This document shows, one piece after another, positions 1-6,557 of a stretch of DNA of 10,607 nt (position 1 is the first letter of the stretch; each line of letters starts with the position of its first letter). Source of the stretch: JBLHKE01 sp047619485. Lineage in GTDB: Bacteria > Verrucomicrobiota > Verrucomicrobiia > Verrucomicrobiales > DEV007. The DNA lies in NCBI GenBank assembly GCA_047619485.1, contig JBLHKE010000219.1:1-10607 (forward strand), given 5' to 3'. Made by a program: the position numbers and the translations under genes. The notes under the pieces are model-generated. The model saw only the letters and a program-made list of their open reading frames with translations. It did not search any database and was not told the DNA's origin.

Positions 1-104
1 GCCTTTTCCGGTGGGACCTCGGCGACCACCGACGCGGCGGCGGCGAGGCTGGTGACGAGACCCGTGATGGATCTTAGGAAGGTGTTCGTGTTGAGCGGGT
101 TCAT
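1..104 (-). CDS. Secreted protein, N-terminal signal-peptide fragment (runs off window)
   Basis: Reading the minus strand from an ATG at 104 gives about 34 codons, open to the window edge, starting MNPLNTNTFLRSITGLV and continuing into an Ala-rich hydrophobic stretch (LAAAASVVAEVP). This looks like a Sec signal peptide with cleavage near VVA/E. An in-frame ATG at 119 would add five residues (MQSTA); neither start has a clear Shine-Dalgarno sequence. The gene is divergent from the secreted protein starting at 213/237, so the intervening 110-130 bases probably contain both promoters. The mature protein lies outside the window, so no function can be assigned. The call rests on the signal-like composition and the open frame alone. 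Confidence 0.5.
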   Translation of the reverse strand, partial: MNPLNTNTFLRSITGLVTSLAAAASVVAEVPPEK

Positions 105-236
105 AGCTGTGGATTGCATCCGGGATCGCTAGGGCGGTCAAGCTTGAACTTGGGTGGGGATTCTCCTCCTGGGACATTTTTCTAAGAAACACCCCGGCAC
201 GGCGTTACCCTCTTGAATCCTCTCAGCCCCAATCAG

Positions 237-1988
237 ATGTCCCTACGCCTCAGATCCCTTCTTGTCGCTTCCGTAGCCGTTTTCCTGCAATTTCCTGCAA
301 TTGCAGAAGACGCCAAGATCCCAACCGGTGCCAAGATCGAGCTTGTCGCAGATCGGATCGAGTTCTTCCTCGGTGAAAACATTCTTCTCTACTACCGCAT
401 CACAAACACGGGAGAGACTTCATTCTCGATCGATGTGGGTGGAGACTACCGGGGAGGAACCAGGGCAAATCGCTTCAAAATTACGGCAGTGGACGCAGAC
501 AACCGATCGGTCGAAGACCCTTCTCCAAAGCAATTCCATATGGGCGGACTCAGTCCTATCGCCAACCTGGAACCCGGCGAGGTCTGGTACGAAAACGTGC
601 CCGTCCTTCGCTACACAAAACTCGAAAAGCCCGGCGAGTACAAGCTTGAAGTCTACCACGATCTCGGTTTTGGCGATCGGGGAGACAACGATCCTCGCAC
701 GAAAAGCATCCGGCTAAAGCTCCAGGAGCCGAATGAAACTGATGCGCTCAAGATCATCGCGACGATGCAGGATCTGAGAAACTACAGCGGCGATAGCTGG
801 GGCAAGAAAGGACGCGGCAACGCAGACTTCACCCTGCTCACCCATCCCGTCTACTTGCCCTTGATTGAACGCCAAGGAGATTCTGATGCAGTCACTGCCC
901 TTTCCCACATGCCCGGTGCGGAGGCGACCCAGGCCCTCATGCGACTAACAAGCCGCGACGACGACCTGACGGCCGCGATGGCTGGACTCGCGATCAGCGC
1001 GCGCATTTCACCGGCCTCCGGATTGCCGGGAAACCAAACCCTCGGCGCTCCCTGGTTTCCCCAGGGGAGACCACCCATTATTGCCGAATCATGGCGCCCC
1101 GAGTTCACCGCGCCAGTTAGAGCGCTAGCGCATAAACTCATCGGTCGGACAGATGACCTCGCTCTGATTGCCGCCGCTTCTCTCTTGATGCAGGTCGGCA
1201 ACGACAAGGATTTTAAAACCCTGCTCGCCTCCTTGGATCCCGTGATCAAACGCGCTGTTGCCCCGGCCACCAACAAGGATCACCACGAAGGCCCGCGATG
1301 GGCGCTGCGCCAGACACTCATAGCATTCGAGCATTTCGCCTCGCGAGGCATTCTCCTCGAGGCCGCCCCCGAATCGACCGCCGAGTATCTCGCCTTCACC
1401 GCCACGCTCTCAGCAGATCCTAAACCCGGGTTCGAGAAAACCCTCGCCGCTGTCCTGCAACATCCGCACCCCCTGGTGCGCGAAGTTGCGGTGCGACGTC
1501 TACCCGCTCCGCTTCCGCCACCGCTCCCGACACATGTGCTTGCTCTGATGGCAGACGCCGATGCCAAAGTGCGCAGCGCCGCCTGCGAGGTCGCCAACAA
1601 TTTGAAGCTGCCCGGCGGCCGCAAGCAGGCGCTACAGGCGATCGCAAAGTCACAGGACCCGTGGACCGTTTGGATGGCGGTTGACACCGCGGTGCGTGAC
1701 GGCGGACGGGTGGAATGCGCGAAACTTTTGGCCGATCGCTTCGCCGAGCTATCGGATCATCCACAGTACGTCAGCATGCACATCATGCGTCACCTCTGTC
1801 GCATCACCACCGGCGGACACATGTCGGGCTCCTGGCACTTTCTCAAAGATCCCGACGGCAAGAAACGCGCCCGCGCGATTGGCGACGCCTGGAAGAAGAT
1901 GATCGACGAACACGCAGACGATCTCCGTGCCGGAAAGCTTGTAACGTTTACGGACGACAAGCTTCCCGCGGATCTGGGCGAATTCTAA
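237..1988 (+). CDS. Secreted HEAT-repeat-like hypothetical protein
   Basis: This encodes a 583-residue protein if translation starts at the ATG at 237; an in-frame TTG at 213 would add eight residues (MNPLSPNQ). I prefer 237 because it places basic residues directly before the hydrophobic core LLVASVAVFLQFPAIA, a typical Sec signal peptide. Neither start has a good ribosome site. After the signal, residues of about 30-150 form a beta-rich region (ELVADRIEFFLGENILLYY, then LEPGEVWYENVPV and KPGEYKLEVYHDLGFG) that resembles the Ig-like domains used for protein contacts in secreted proteins. The remainder is mostly helical, with HEAT-like pairs such as HPLVREVAVRRL and DADAKVRSAACEVANNL about 400-480 residues in. 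I see no catalytic motif. It probably acts outside the cytoplasm as a binding or scaffold protein. The frame is intact; the function is unknown. Confidence 0.8.
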   Translation: MSLRLRSLLVASVAVFLQFPAIAEDAKIPTGAKIELVADRIEFFLGENILLYYRITNTGETSFSIDVGGDYRGGTRANRFKITAVDADNRSVEDPSPKQFHMGGLSPIANLEPGEVWYENVPVLRYTKLEKPGEYKLEVYHDLGFGDRGDNDPRTKSIRLKLQEPNETDALKIIATMQDLRNYSGDSWGKKGRGNADFTLLTHPVYLPLIERQGDSDAVTALSHMPGAEATQALMRLTSRDDDLTAAMAGLAISARISPASGLPGNQTLGAPWFPQGRPPIIAESWRPEFTAPVRALAHKLIGRTDDLALIAAASLLMQVGNDKDFKTLLASLDPVIKRAVAPATNKDHHEGPRWALRQTLIAFEHFASRGILLEAAPESTAEYLAFTATLSADPKPGFEKTLAAVLQHPHPLVREVAVRRLPAPLPPPLPTHVLALMADADAKVRSAACEVANNLKLPGGRKQALQAIAKSQDPWTVWMAVDTAVRDGGRVECAKLLADRFAELSDHPQYVSMHIMRHLCRITTGGHMSGSWHFLKDPDGKKRARAIGDAWKKMIDEHADDLRAGKLVTFTDDKLPADLGEF

Positions 1989-1995
1989 AATGATT

Positions 1996-2033
1996 CTTGC
2001 CGGAGCGGGTAAGTCCGACAGGCTCCTAGCAAG
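1996..2033. terminator. Hairpin between convergent genes, possible bidirectional terminator
   Basis: CTTGC (1996-2000) pairs with GCAAG (2029-2033), and GGAGC (2002-2006) pairs with GCTCC (2022-2026). The result is a two-part stem with a small internal bulge and a 15-base loop. It sits in the 51 bases between the stop of the HEAT-like gene (1988) and the stop of the convergent hydrolase gene (2040), where a shared terminator would be expected. There is no strong T-tract on either side, so intrinsic termination is plausible but not certain. Confidence 0.45.
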
Positions 2034-2039
2034 CTACAT

Positions 2040-2951
2040 CTAAGACAAGTGCTTCTTGAAGAATGCCAAGGTTCGCTCCCATGCAAGCTCGGCCATCTTT
2101 TCATCGTAGCGCCCGGTCGAATCGTTGTGAAAGCCGTGGTTCGCCTTTTCATACATGTGCATGGTGTAATCCACCTTGGCCGCTTTGAGGTCTTCCTCGT
2201 ATTCAGGCCAACTCCCATTCACGCGCTTGTCGAGTTCGGCGAGTTGAACGAGCAAAGGCGCCTTGATGTCCTTGCGAATCTCTTTGGCGGCGGGTGTGCC
2301 GTAGAATGGCACGCCTGCATTCAAGGTCTCCGGCGCGGCCGCGGCTAGCATATTCACGACATAGCCACCGAAGCAGAATCCCACAGCGCCTAGTTTACCG
2401 GAGCTTTGGTCATGTGCTTTGAGAAACGTCGCTGCGGCCACAAAGTCGGCTTCGATCATAGCGCGATCCATGGAACCTTGCATGGATCGCCCCTCGTCGT
2501 CATTGCCTGGATACCCACCCAGAGGATGCAACGCATCCGGCGCAAAGGCGATGAAGCCGGCTTTCGCCACGCGTCTAGCAACGTCCTTCACATATGGATT
2601 CAAGCCGCGATTCTCGTGGATGACCAAGACGACAGGAGCCTTCCCGTCCAATCCCTTAGGCGTGACTAAGTAGCCTCGACCTTCCTTATGTCCCTTGGGC
2701 GAAGGAAAGGTGGCGTATGTCGCCTTAATGTCAGAGTCGTTGAAAGAGACCTGCTCGGCTTGCACATAGTCCGGCATCAAGGCCCCTAGGAGCACACTCA
2801 TGGTCAGGCCTGCCGTGGCCACGGTGGACAATCGGGACATGAACGTGCGTCGATCGATCACACCGTGCGCGTATTCGTCGTACCAATCAAAGGCCTCCTG
2901 AGGAATGGGTGGATGATCTGTGGCGGTGGCGGAAGTTTCTTGTGCTGACAT
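2040..2951 (-). CDS. Tat-exported dienelactone hydrolase family protein (YghX-like)
   Basis: This is a 303-residue alpha/beta hydrolase of the dienelactone hydrolase family, very like E. coli YghX as I remember that sequence (shared blocks VIHENRGLNPY, DVARRVAKAGFIAFAPD, NHGFHNDSTGRYD). The ATG at 2951 is chosen because homology begins there (QEAFDWYDEYAHG); 38 further upstream in-frame codons look unrelated. A twin-arginine motif (DRRTFMSR, residues 33-40) precedes a hydrophobic stretch ending in VQA, suggesting Tat export, although about 30 residues precede the twin arginines. The catalytic set is complete: Glu113 in HENRG, nucleophile Cys193 in GFCFGG, Asp241 in AELD and His272 in NHGFH. 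The family hydrolyses cyclic esters and lactones; the true substrate is unknown. The gene stands alone, convergent with the HEAT-like gene, and no Shine-Dalgarno sequence is visible. Confidence 0.93.
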   Translation of the reverse strand: MSAQETSATATDHPPIPQEAFDWYDEYAHGVIDRRTFMSRLSTVATAGLTMSVLLGALMPDYVQAEQVSFNDSDIKATYATFPSPKGHKEGRGYLVTPKGLDGKAPVVLVIHENRGLNPYVKDVARRVAKAGFIAFAPDALHPLGGYPGNDDEGRSMQGSMDRAMIEADFVAAATFLKAHDQSSGKLGAVGFCFGGYVVNMLAAAAPETLNAGVPFYGTPAAKEIRKDIKAPLLVQLAELDKRVNGSWPEYEEDLKAAKVDYTMHMYEKANHGFHNDSTGRYDEKMAELAWERTLAFFKKHLS

Positions 2952-3539
2952 GATAATCTGAGGAGTAATTGAGTGAGGTACGCTTGGCTTTCTCCAGACG
3001 AGAAGCTGGAATGATTGGGATCCTAGGCGATTCGCCCACCTGAGGGAATACTTAACACTGGACAAGTTTCTGAGTTGTCACAGGTTCGGAAAAGAGGGGG
3101 TTTCCGTAATTGCTAGGAATTTGCTGTTTGCGTGGGGCGCTTGAGAGAGCCGTTGAAGGGATCGGAGATGGGGAGAAAGGGGGGGATTGGCGCGGAAGAG
3201 CGTCAACCTGGTGACACCGCTGTTTCCGGATTGAAAGCCGCGAGCACAAAGTCTTCGCGCTCGTGTGCTGCATATCGGGAATCCCTACAAGCACGGGTGC
3301 ATGATTGGTATACGCCGCACGCGGCGCTCGCAAGTGACTCCCGGCCAGTCCCTTGCTCCCTGTGGGAGTCGCGGTATCTCCGCGCCCCGGAAGGCGGCAG
3401 AACGCAAGAAAGGAGCCGGGAAGATCCCCCGGCAGGGCGAGCAGGCTTGGGAAGCTGTCTGGGGAGTGCAGGTAAACCGAACCGGCGGGGGACATGGCTC
3501 CCGGTCGTCTGGTAGGGGTGGAGCTCTCTCCAGAGAGAG
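2952..3539. other. GC-rich stretch without a recognised gene
   Basis: The first 110 bases are the upstream region of the hydrolase gene. From about 3120 to 3540 the DNA is GC-rich and open in several frames on both strands, but the translations are rich in Arg, Gly, Pro and Ser and match no family I know. Small perfect stems occur, for example CGCCGC/GCGGCG near 3316-3329, CGCGG/CCGCG near 3370-3385 and CTCTCT/AGAGAG near 3525-3538. It directly abuts a solo insertion-sequence end at 3540. It could be the remains of a mobile element or a structured RNA such as part of a group II intron. I could not find the conserved domain V of a group II intron, so I give no firm identity. Confidence 0.4.
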
Positions 3540-3725
3540 GCGGCGGAGGGCGAAACTCCTGGAACCGGCGATACTGATACCGAGGATGGATCCGATCTCC
3601 GAGGACTTTCCGTATGGAGAACCGGGTTGGCAGGCGGAGAGGTCGGCTGAGATCGAGGTCTGGTGCCGTCGTCCGGCACCGAAATAGCGGCGTTTTTAGG
3701 TTCGGCTGAGTTTTTTGACCTTACG
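3540..3725 (-). mobile_element. Solo insertion-sequence end (transposase-upstream side), copy A
   Basis: These 186 bases match 5782-5980, the upstream end of the internally deleted transposase, at roughly three quarters identity by eye and in the same orientation. Shared blocks include GGATCxGATCTCCGAGGA, GGTCGGCTGAGATCG, GAAATAGC and a terminal GGCTGAGTxTTTTGACCTTACG. Similarity stops just past the final TTACG in both copies, which marks the outer boundary. On the inner side it stops inside the first eight or nine transposase codons (CGCCCT for Arg-Pro is kept), so the transposase body is missing here. A perfect 7-bp stem GGTGCCG/CGGCACC (3662-3680) lies before GAAATAG; copy B has a shorter stem at the same place. 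This is a relic of a second, related element. Confidence 0.7.
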
Positions 3726-3896
3726 CGGTATCGCAATCCCGAAAATGGCTACGGGCACCCTGCAAAAATCGATGGTTAGCGGCCGGAATCCAAAATTCGT
3801 CTTCGTTGCCTGTAACCTTGAGTTCCAGATCTTGATCTAAGCGTAGTAACCCAATCTGGGCCTGCAAAAACCATTAAAAGAAGAACATTAAAATAC

Positions 3897-4829
3897 ATGA
3901 AATCAAAACCATTACAGCGCCTGATCATCCTCGGATCGGCAATCATTTTGACCCCAGTTTGCCCGGCGGCATCGATGTTCACCGGGATCCATGTATTTGG
4001 GGATAGCCTCTCTGACACGGGGAATCTCTCCCTCGCTACGGGAGGAACAAACCCCGGGGCGGATTACTCCGACGGGAAATTTTCCAATGGCCGGATCTGG
4101 GTCGAGCACCTCGCGACTGACTATCTCGGACTCGCCGCACCGATTCCAGACTCGTTACCCGGCGGCACCAACCACGCCTGGGCCGGCGCTCTGAGTTCCG
4201 GGGGAGCCTCTTTTCCACCGGGTGCGTTGGAGCAAATCAATGGATTCATCGGTGGTGGGGGTACGTTCTCATCGACGGATCTCGTTACGCTCTGGGCTGG
4301 TGCGAACGATTTTCTGGGAGGGGGCACCGACCCGTTTGATCCCGTCAATAACCTCGTGGCAAGCATCCAGGCCTTAGCCGCCGCGGGTGTGGTGACGATT
4401 CTCGTTCCCAACATGCCGGATCTCTCAGACACGCCGCAGATCTCGTCGCAGAACATTCAGGCCGTTTCCGATGGGGCGCAGGCCTTGAGTGCTGGATTCA
4501 ATGCGCTCCTGGCCGGTCAACTGGCAGATCAACGAGATCTGCTCGGGATCAATCTGATCAGCCTTGATGTTTTCTCCCTAGGTAAAGAAATTATCGCAGA
4601 TCCAGCTGCGTTTGGGCTCGTAAATACAAGCGATGCCGCGTTGCTGACGGGCAACATCCTCAACGCGAATGACTACATCTACTGGGACAATATCCACCCG
4701 ACCGAGGCGATGCACGCGATCATTGCGGAGAGAGGAGCCCGCGCTCTTGGTGTGCCGGAGCCGTCTGCAGCGATGTTCCTGGCGATAGGCGTTTTCGGAA
4801 TCGTTCTGCGGCGCCGGCGCGGGAGATGA
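3897..4829 (+). CDS. GDSL/SGNH-family hydrolase with PEP-CTERM sorting tail
   Basis: This 310-residue secreted esterase/lipase-like protein starts at an ATG preceded by an AG-rich AAAAGAAGAA about 11 bases upstream. Residues 1-26 are a signal peptide (KSKPLQR then LIILGSAIILTPVCPAAS). The SGNH blocks are all present: block I FGDSLSDTGN with nucleophile Ser37, a Gly-rich block II region, block III WAGANDF with Asn137, and block V DNIHP with Asp264 and His267. The tail VPEPSAAMFLAIGVFGIVLRRRRGR is a classic PEP-CTERM signal: PEP at 287-289, a hydrophobic helix, then an Arg cluster. In this system an exosortase cuts near the PEP motif at the membrane, coupling export to exopolysaccharide production; no exosortase gene is visible here. 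The likely reaction is ester hydrolysis on a cell-surface or extracellular substrate that cannot be specified. The solo insertion-sequence end lies 171 bases upstream and may have altered its promoter. Confidence 0.93.
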   Translation: MKSKPLQRLIILGSAIILTPVCPAASMFTGIHVFGDSLSDTGNLSLATGGTNPGADYSDGKFSNGRIWVEHLATDYLGLAAPIPDSLPGGTNHAWAGALSSGGASFPPGALEQINGFIGGGGTFSSTDLVTLWAGANDFLGGGTDPFDPVNNLVASIQALAAAGVVTILVPNMPDLSDTPQISSQNIQAVSDGAQALSAGFNALLAGQLADQRDLLGINLISLDVFSLGKEIIADPAAFGLVNTSDAALLTGNILNANDYIYWDNIHPTEAMHAIIAERGARALGVPEPSAAMFLAIGVFGIVLRRRRGR

Positions 4830-4836
4830 TCTTCGC

Positions 4837-4893
4837 CCCGGAATTGATCTAATCTTGGGGGGCAAAGGGCTGGCCAGGGCTCCGGGTGTTTTT
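4837..4893 (+). terminator. Possible terminator after the GDSL hydrolase gene
   Basis: CCCGGA (4837-4842) can pair with TCCGGG (4881-4886), followed at once by TGTTTTT. The long loop contains the palindrome CTGGCCAG. It lies just after the stop at 4829, as expected for a terminator. The stem is short and the loop long, so this is a weak call. Confidence 0.3.
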
Positions 4894-4928
4894 GATCCAC
4901 CCTTGGCTCGGGTCAGTCCTATTGGTCT

Positions 4929-5060
4929 CTACTGACTGAACTCGCTCATCAGGTAGCGGATCTCTTCCTCTACGGCCTCATCGCTTCCGACGGTGTCGGC
5001 GATCACTTTCTGGAGAACTTTGCGATAGCGATCCAGCATCCACCGCAGCGCTCTAACTCG
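4929..5060 (-). pseudogene. 3' fragment of an unidentified gene next to the transposase
   Basis: Directly downstream of the transposase stop, the minus strand encodes about 42 protein-like residues beginning near VRALRWMLDRYRKVL and ending EEEIRYLMSEFSQ at a TAG (4929-4931). The segment is amphipathic, with charged, helix-forming composition unlike the shadow frame that precedes it in the transposase region. It has no start of its own within the segment, so I read it as the 3' end of a gene cut off by the insertion. I did not find a matching 5' part on the other side of the element (5981-6300). The family is not recognised. Confidence 0.4.
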
Positions 5061-5074
5061 CACGTCCCTACTCC

Positions 5075-5809
5075 CTACGCCGCCTCGCGGTGGTAGTAGC
5101 GCAACATGCCGCCGAGGCGTTCTCGACACTCGACATCGCCAATCTCTTCGCCGGGATCGATGATCCGGTTCCCCAGCCCCTGGTGATTGCGCTCTGTATG
5201 GTAGTGGGTGACGAACTCCTCCAAAGCCCGCTCCAGTGATCGTCGGCCGAAGAAGATCATCCGGTTGAGACACTCAGATTTCATCGATCGCATGTAGCGC
5301 TCGAGATGGGCGTTGAGATTCGGGCTCCTGGGCGGCAGCAGGACGACGTCCGTGTCTGTCATGTCGTTCAGGTAGGTGCGAAGCTGCTGGAACTTGGTGT
5401 CCCGGTCAATGAGCAGGTGGCTCGCTCCATCGATGAATCCGCGGCTGGCTGTCAGGTTTCGCGCCATCTGTTCCGTCCATATCCCGTCCGGGTTCGCGGT
5501 GACACCTGCGATCTCCACGCAGCGGGTTTTCAGGCACATGGCGACGAGGATGTATAGCGTGGTCAGCCCGTCCCTCGTCCACACCTCGATAGTCGTCAGC
5601 TCCATCAGCGCCCTGCGACCGAGGGCCTTTGCTTTGACTGCCAGAACTCTCCTCTGTTGGTCAGAGAGGAGGATCCGCCTTCTGCCCATCTTGTCCATGA
5701 GGATCGGGATCTGGGCGTTCTGGCACTCGATGATCTCCTGCTGCCTGCGGTTCATCAATCCGGACAATATCAGGAAGAACAGCGGCCAAGGGCGAAGGAT
5801 GAAATCCAT
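5075..5809 (-). pseudogene. rve/DDE-type transposase with large in-frame internal deletion
   Basis: This 244-residue ORF belongs to the integrase-core (rve) transposases common in Planctomycetes and Verrucomicrobia. Residues 1-70 carry the usual hydrophobic start (MDFILRPWPLFFLILSGLMNRRQQ) and the RRRILLSDQQRRVLAVKAKALGR block. Residues 72-244 match the C-terminal two thirds of the catalytic domain (IEVWTRDGLTTLYIL, LIDRDTKF, RSPNLNAHLERYMRSMKSEC, HYHTERNHQGLGNR), ending naturally in LRYYHREAA. Family members I remember are near 370 residues, with a helix-turn-helix region and then a DFxTVEVW motif. Here MEL (69-71) joins directly to TTIEVW, so about 120 residues are gone, including the DNA-binding part and the first catalytic Asp. 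The second acidic site (D135/D137) and E170 remain. The frame is preserved, but the protein should be unable to transpose on its own. Confidence 0.85.
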
Positions 5810-5980
5810 GGAGCCTCTGATACCGGAAATGGATCGGATCTCCGAGGATCTTCCACACGGAGAATCGGATCATTTGAGGGGTTGGTCGGCTGAGATCGGG
5901 GGTCTGGGGCGGGTCTGGGTCCGCCGTCTGGCGCTGAAATAGCAGTGTATTTAGGTCCGGCTGAGTATTTTGACCTTACG
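5782..5980 (-). repeat. Insertion-sequence upstream end, copy B of the paired repeat
   Basis: This 199-base segment is the partner of 3540-3725. It covers the first nine transposase codons plus the region expected to hold the transposase promoter. Relative to copy A it differs by a 6-base and a 12-base indel downstream of the start region, both multiples of three. A CGCC/GGCG stem sits just before GAAATAG, where copy A has its 7-bp stem. Confidence 0.7.
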
Positions 5981-6019
5981 GGTTACTACTGGCCATTTTT
6001 TCGGTGTTTATTGGACAAA

Positions 6020-6053
6020 ATGGAGGCGTCCATAAGCTAGTGTTCGCCTCCAT
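6020..6053. repeat. Perfect 9-bp inverted repeat beside the MITE
   Basis: ATGGAGGCG (6020-6028) and CGCCTCCAT (6045-6053) form a perfect stem around a 16-base loop, four bases before the left target duplication of the MITE. It lies in relatively AT-rich non-coding DNA. It could be a terminator, a protein-binding palindrome or the trace of another small element; no adjacent gene decides which. Confidence 0.55.
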
Positions 6054-6057
6054 AGTA

Positions 6058-6224
6058 TTATGGGCACCTCCGGAAACCTGCTGTGGAAATGGGGCGCAGA
6101 GAAAATTCCCGCTGGCGAGGCGATAAACGCTAAGCTATCTGGTGATAGTGGGCGCTTTAGCAACGAAGATAGCGGGGATTTTATCAAGCTCCAGCCCGCA
6201 TGAGGTTTTCGGAGGTGCCCTTAT
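6058..6224. mobile_element. 159-bp MITE with 17-bp terminal inverted repeats and TTAT target duplication
   Basis: The left terminus gggcacctccggaaacc (6062-6078) and right terminus ggttttcggaggtgccc (6204-6220) are inverted repeats matching at 16 of 17 positions. TTAT flanks both ends (6058-6061 and 6221-6224) as a direct repeat, the signature of transposition. Inside are further nested inverted arms: AAAATTCCCGCT (6102-6113) with AGCGGGGATTTT (6171-6182), one mismatch; GCTAA (6129-6133) with TTAGC (6157-6161); and CTATC/GATAG around a TGGT loop (6135-6148). The whole element could fold as one long interrupted hairpin. It has no coding capacity, so it must be moved by a transposase encoded elsewhere. 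The termini and 4-bp duplication recall IS5-type elements, an inference from memory. Confidence 0.85.
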
Positions 6225-6302
6225 GGTAGATCGACGGCGATTTTTCCACCGCAACAGCGGTCTCCTCACTTCGATGGAACTAATTTAGGGAATCGAGCGA
6301 TT

Positions 6303-6494
6303 TTAGAACACCGCATCGAGGACCTTCCGGAATTGCTCCGAGAGAGAGTCCTTAGGGGCCGTGATCTGAGGGAAGTCCGGCAACACCTCAGAGCATCCAT
6401 CGAGCAAAGTCAGTCCTGGATCGGGAAAATCCACAATGCTTACAGAGATCTTGCGCACTCGGAGTGGTGTTCGTTCCTTCCATTGGAATTGCAC
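6303..6494 (-). CDS. Small hypothetical protein, 63 residues
   Basis: A GTG at 6494 is preceded on the minus strand by GGGGGAG with a seven-base spacer, one of the better ribosome sites in the window. The product reads MQFQWKERTPLRVRKISVSI, then VDFPDPGLTLLDGCSEVLPD and a charged C-terminus ending RKVLDAVF. It has no signal peptide, membrane segment or recognised motif. The composition is protein-like, but nothing else supports it. It lies downstream of the regulator gene on the same strand (63-base gap), so it could be co-transcribed, or it may be a chance frame or a gene remnant. Confidence 0.35.
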   Translation of the reverse strand: MQFQWKERTPLRVRKISVSIVDFPDPGLTLLDGCSEVLPDFPQITAPKDSLSEQFRKVLDAVF

Positions 6495-6557
6495 GTATCA
6501 TCTCCCCCGTAAACTAAGCATCTATATTGCTCAGGTTCACCCGCTGGGGACTAGGCC

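Larger units (their letters stand above)
5075..5980 (-). mobile_element. Insertion-sequence remnant carrying the deleted transposase
   Basis: The element spans the transposase and about 170 bases of its upstream DNA. The outer boundary on the upstream side is taken as 5980 because similarity to the solo end at 3540-3725 stops at the same TTACG. The other boundary is uncertain: it should fall between the transposase stop (5075) and the protein-like fragment starting near 5060. I could not see terminal inverted repeats matching the TTACG end, nor a clear target duplication, so the element may also be damaged at its downstream end. Confidence 0.6.

Noticed and set aside
213..236. TTG start adding MNPLSPNQ to the HEAT-like protein, similar to MNPLNTN of the divergent gene
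   Set aside because: No ribosome site supports it, and the ATG at 237 gives a normal signal peptide. The shared MNPL is probably coincidence.
3203..3736. Overlapping frames on both strands of the GC-rich region (up to 177 codons)
   Set aside because: Compositions are Arg/Pro/Ser-rich, no domain is seen, and strands compete. The parts over 3540-3725 are only the IS end.
4894..5075. Search for the other terminal inverted repeat of the insertion sequence
   Set aside because: GGTCAGTCCTATTGG near 4909 only loosely resembles the inward-read TTACG end, too weak to call a terminus.
5376..5942. Plus-strand frame of 188 codons across the transposase
   Set aside because: Mostly antisense to the recognisable transposase. 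Only the short 3' part shared with copy A deserves attention and is listed as a finding.
6102..6182. Nested stems considered as an integron attC site
   Set aside because: The paired RYYYAAC and GTTRRRY boxes are not present at the ends, and the outer inverted repeats with TTAT duplication fit a MITE better.
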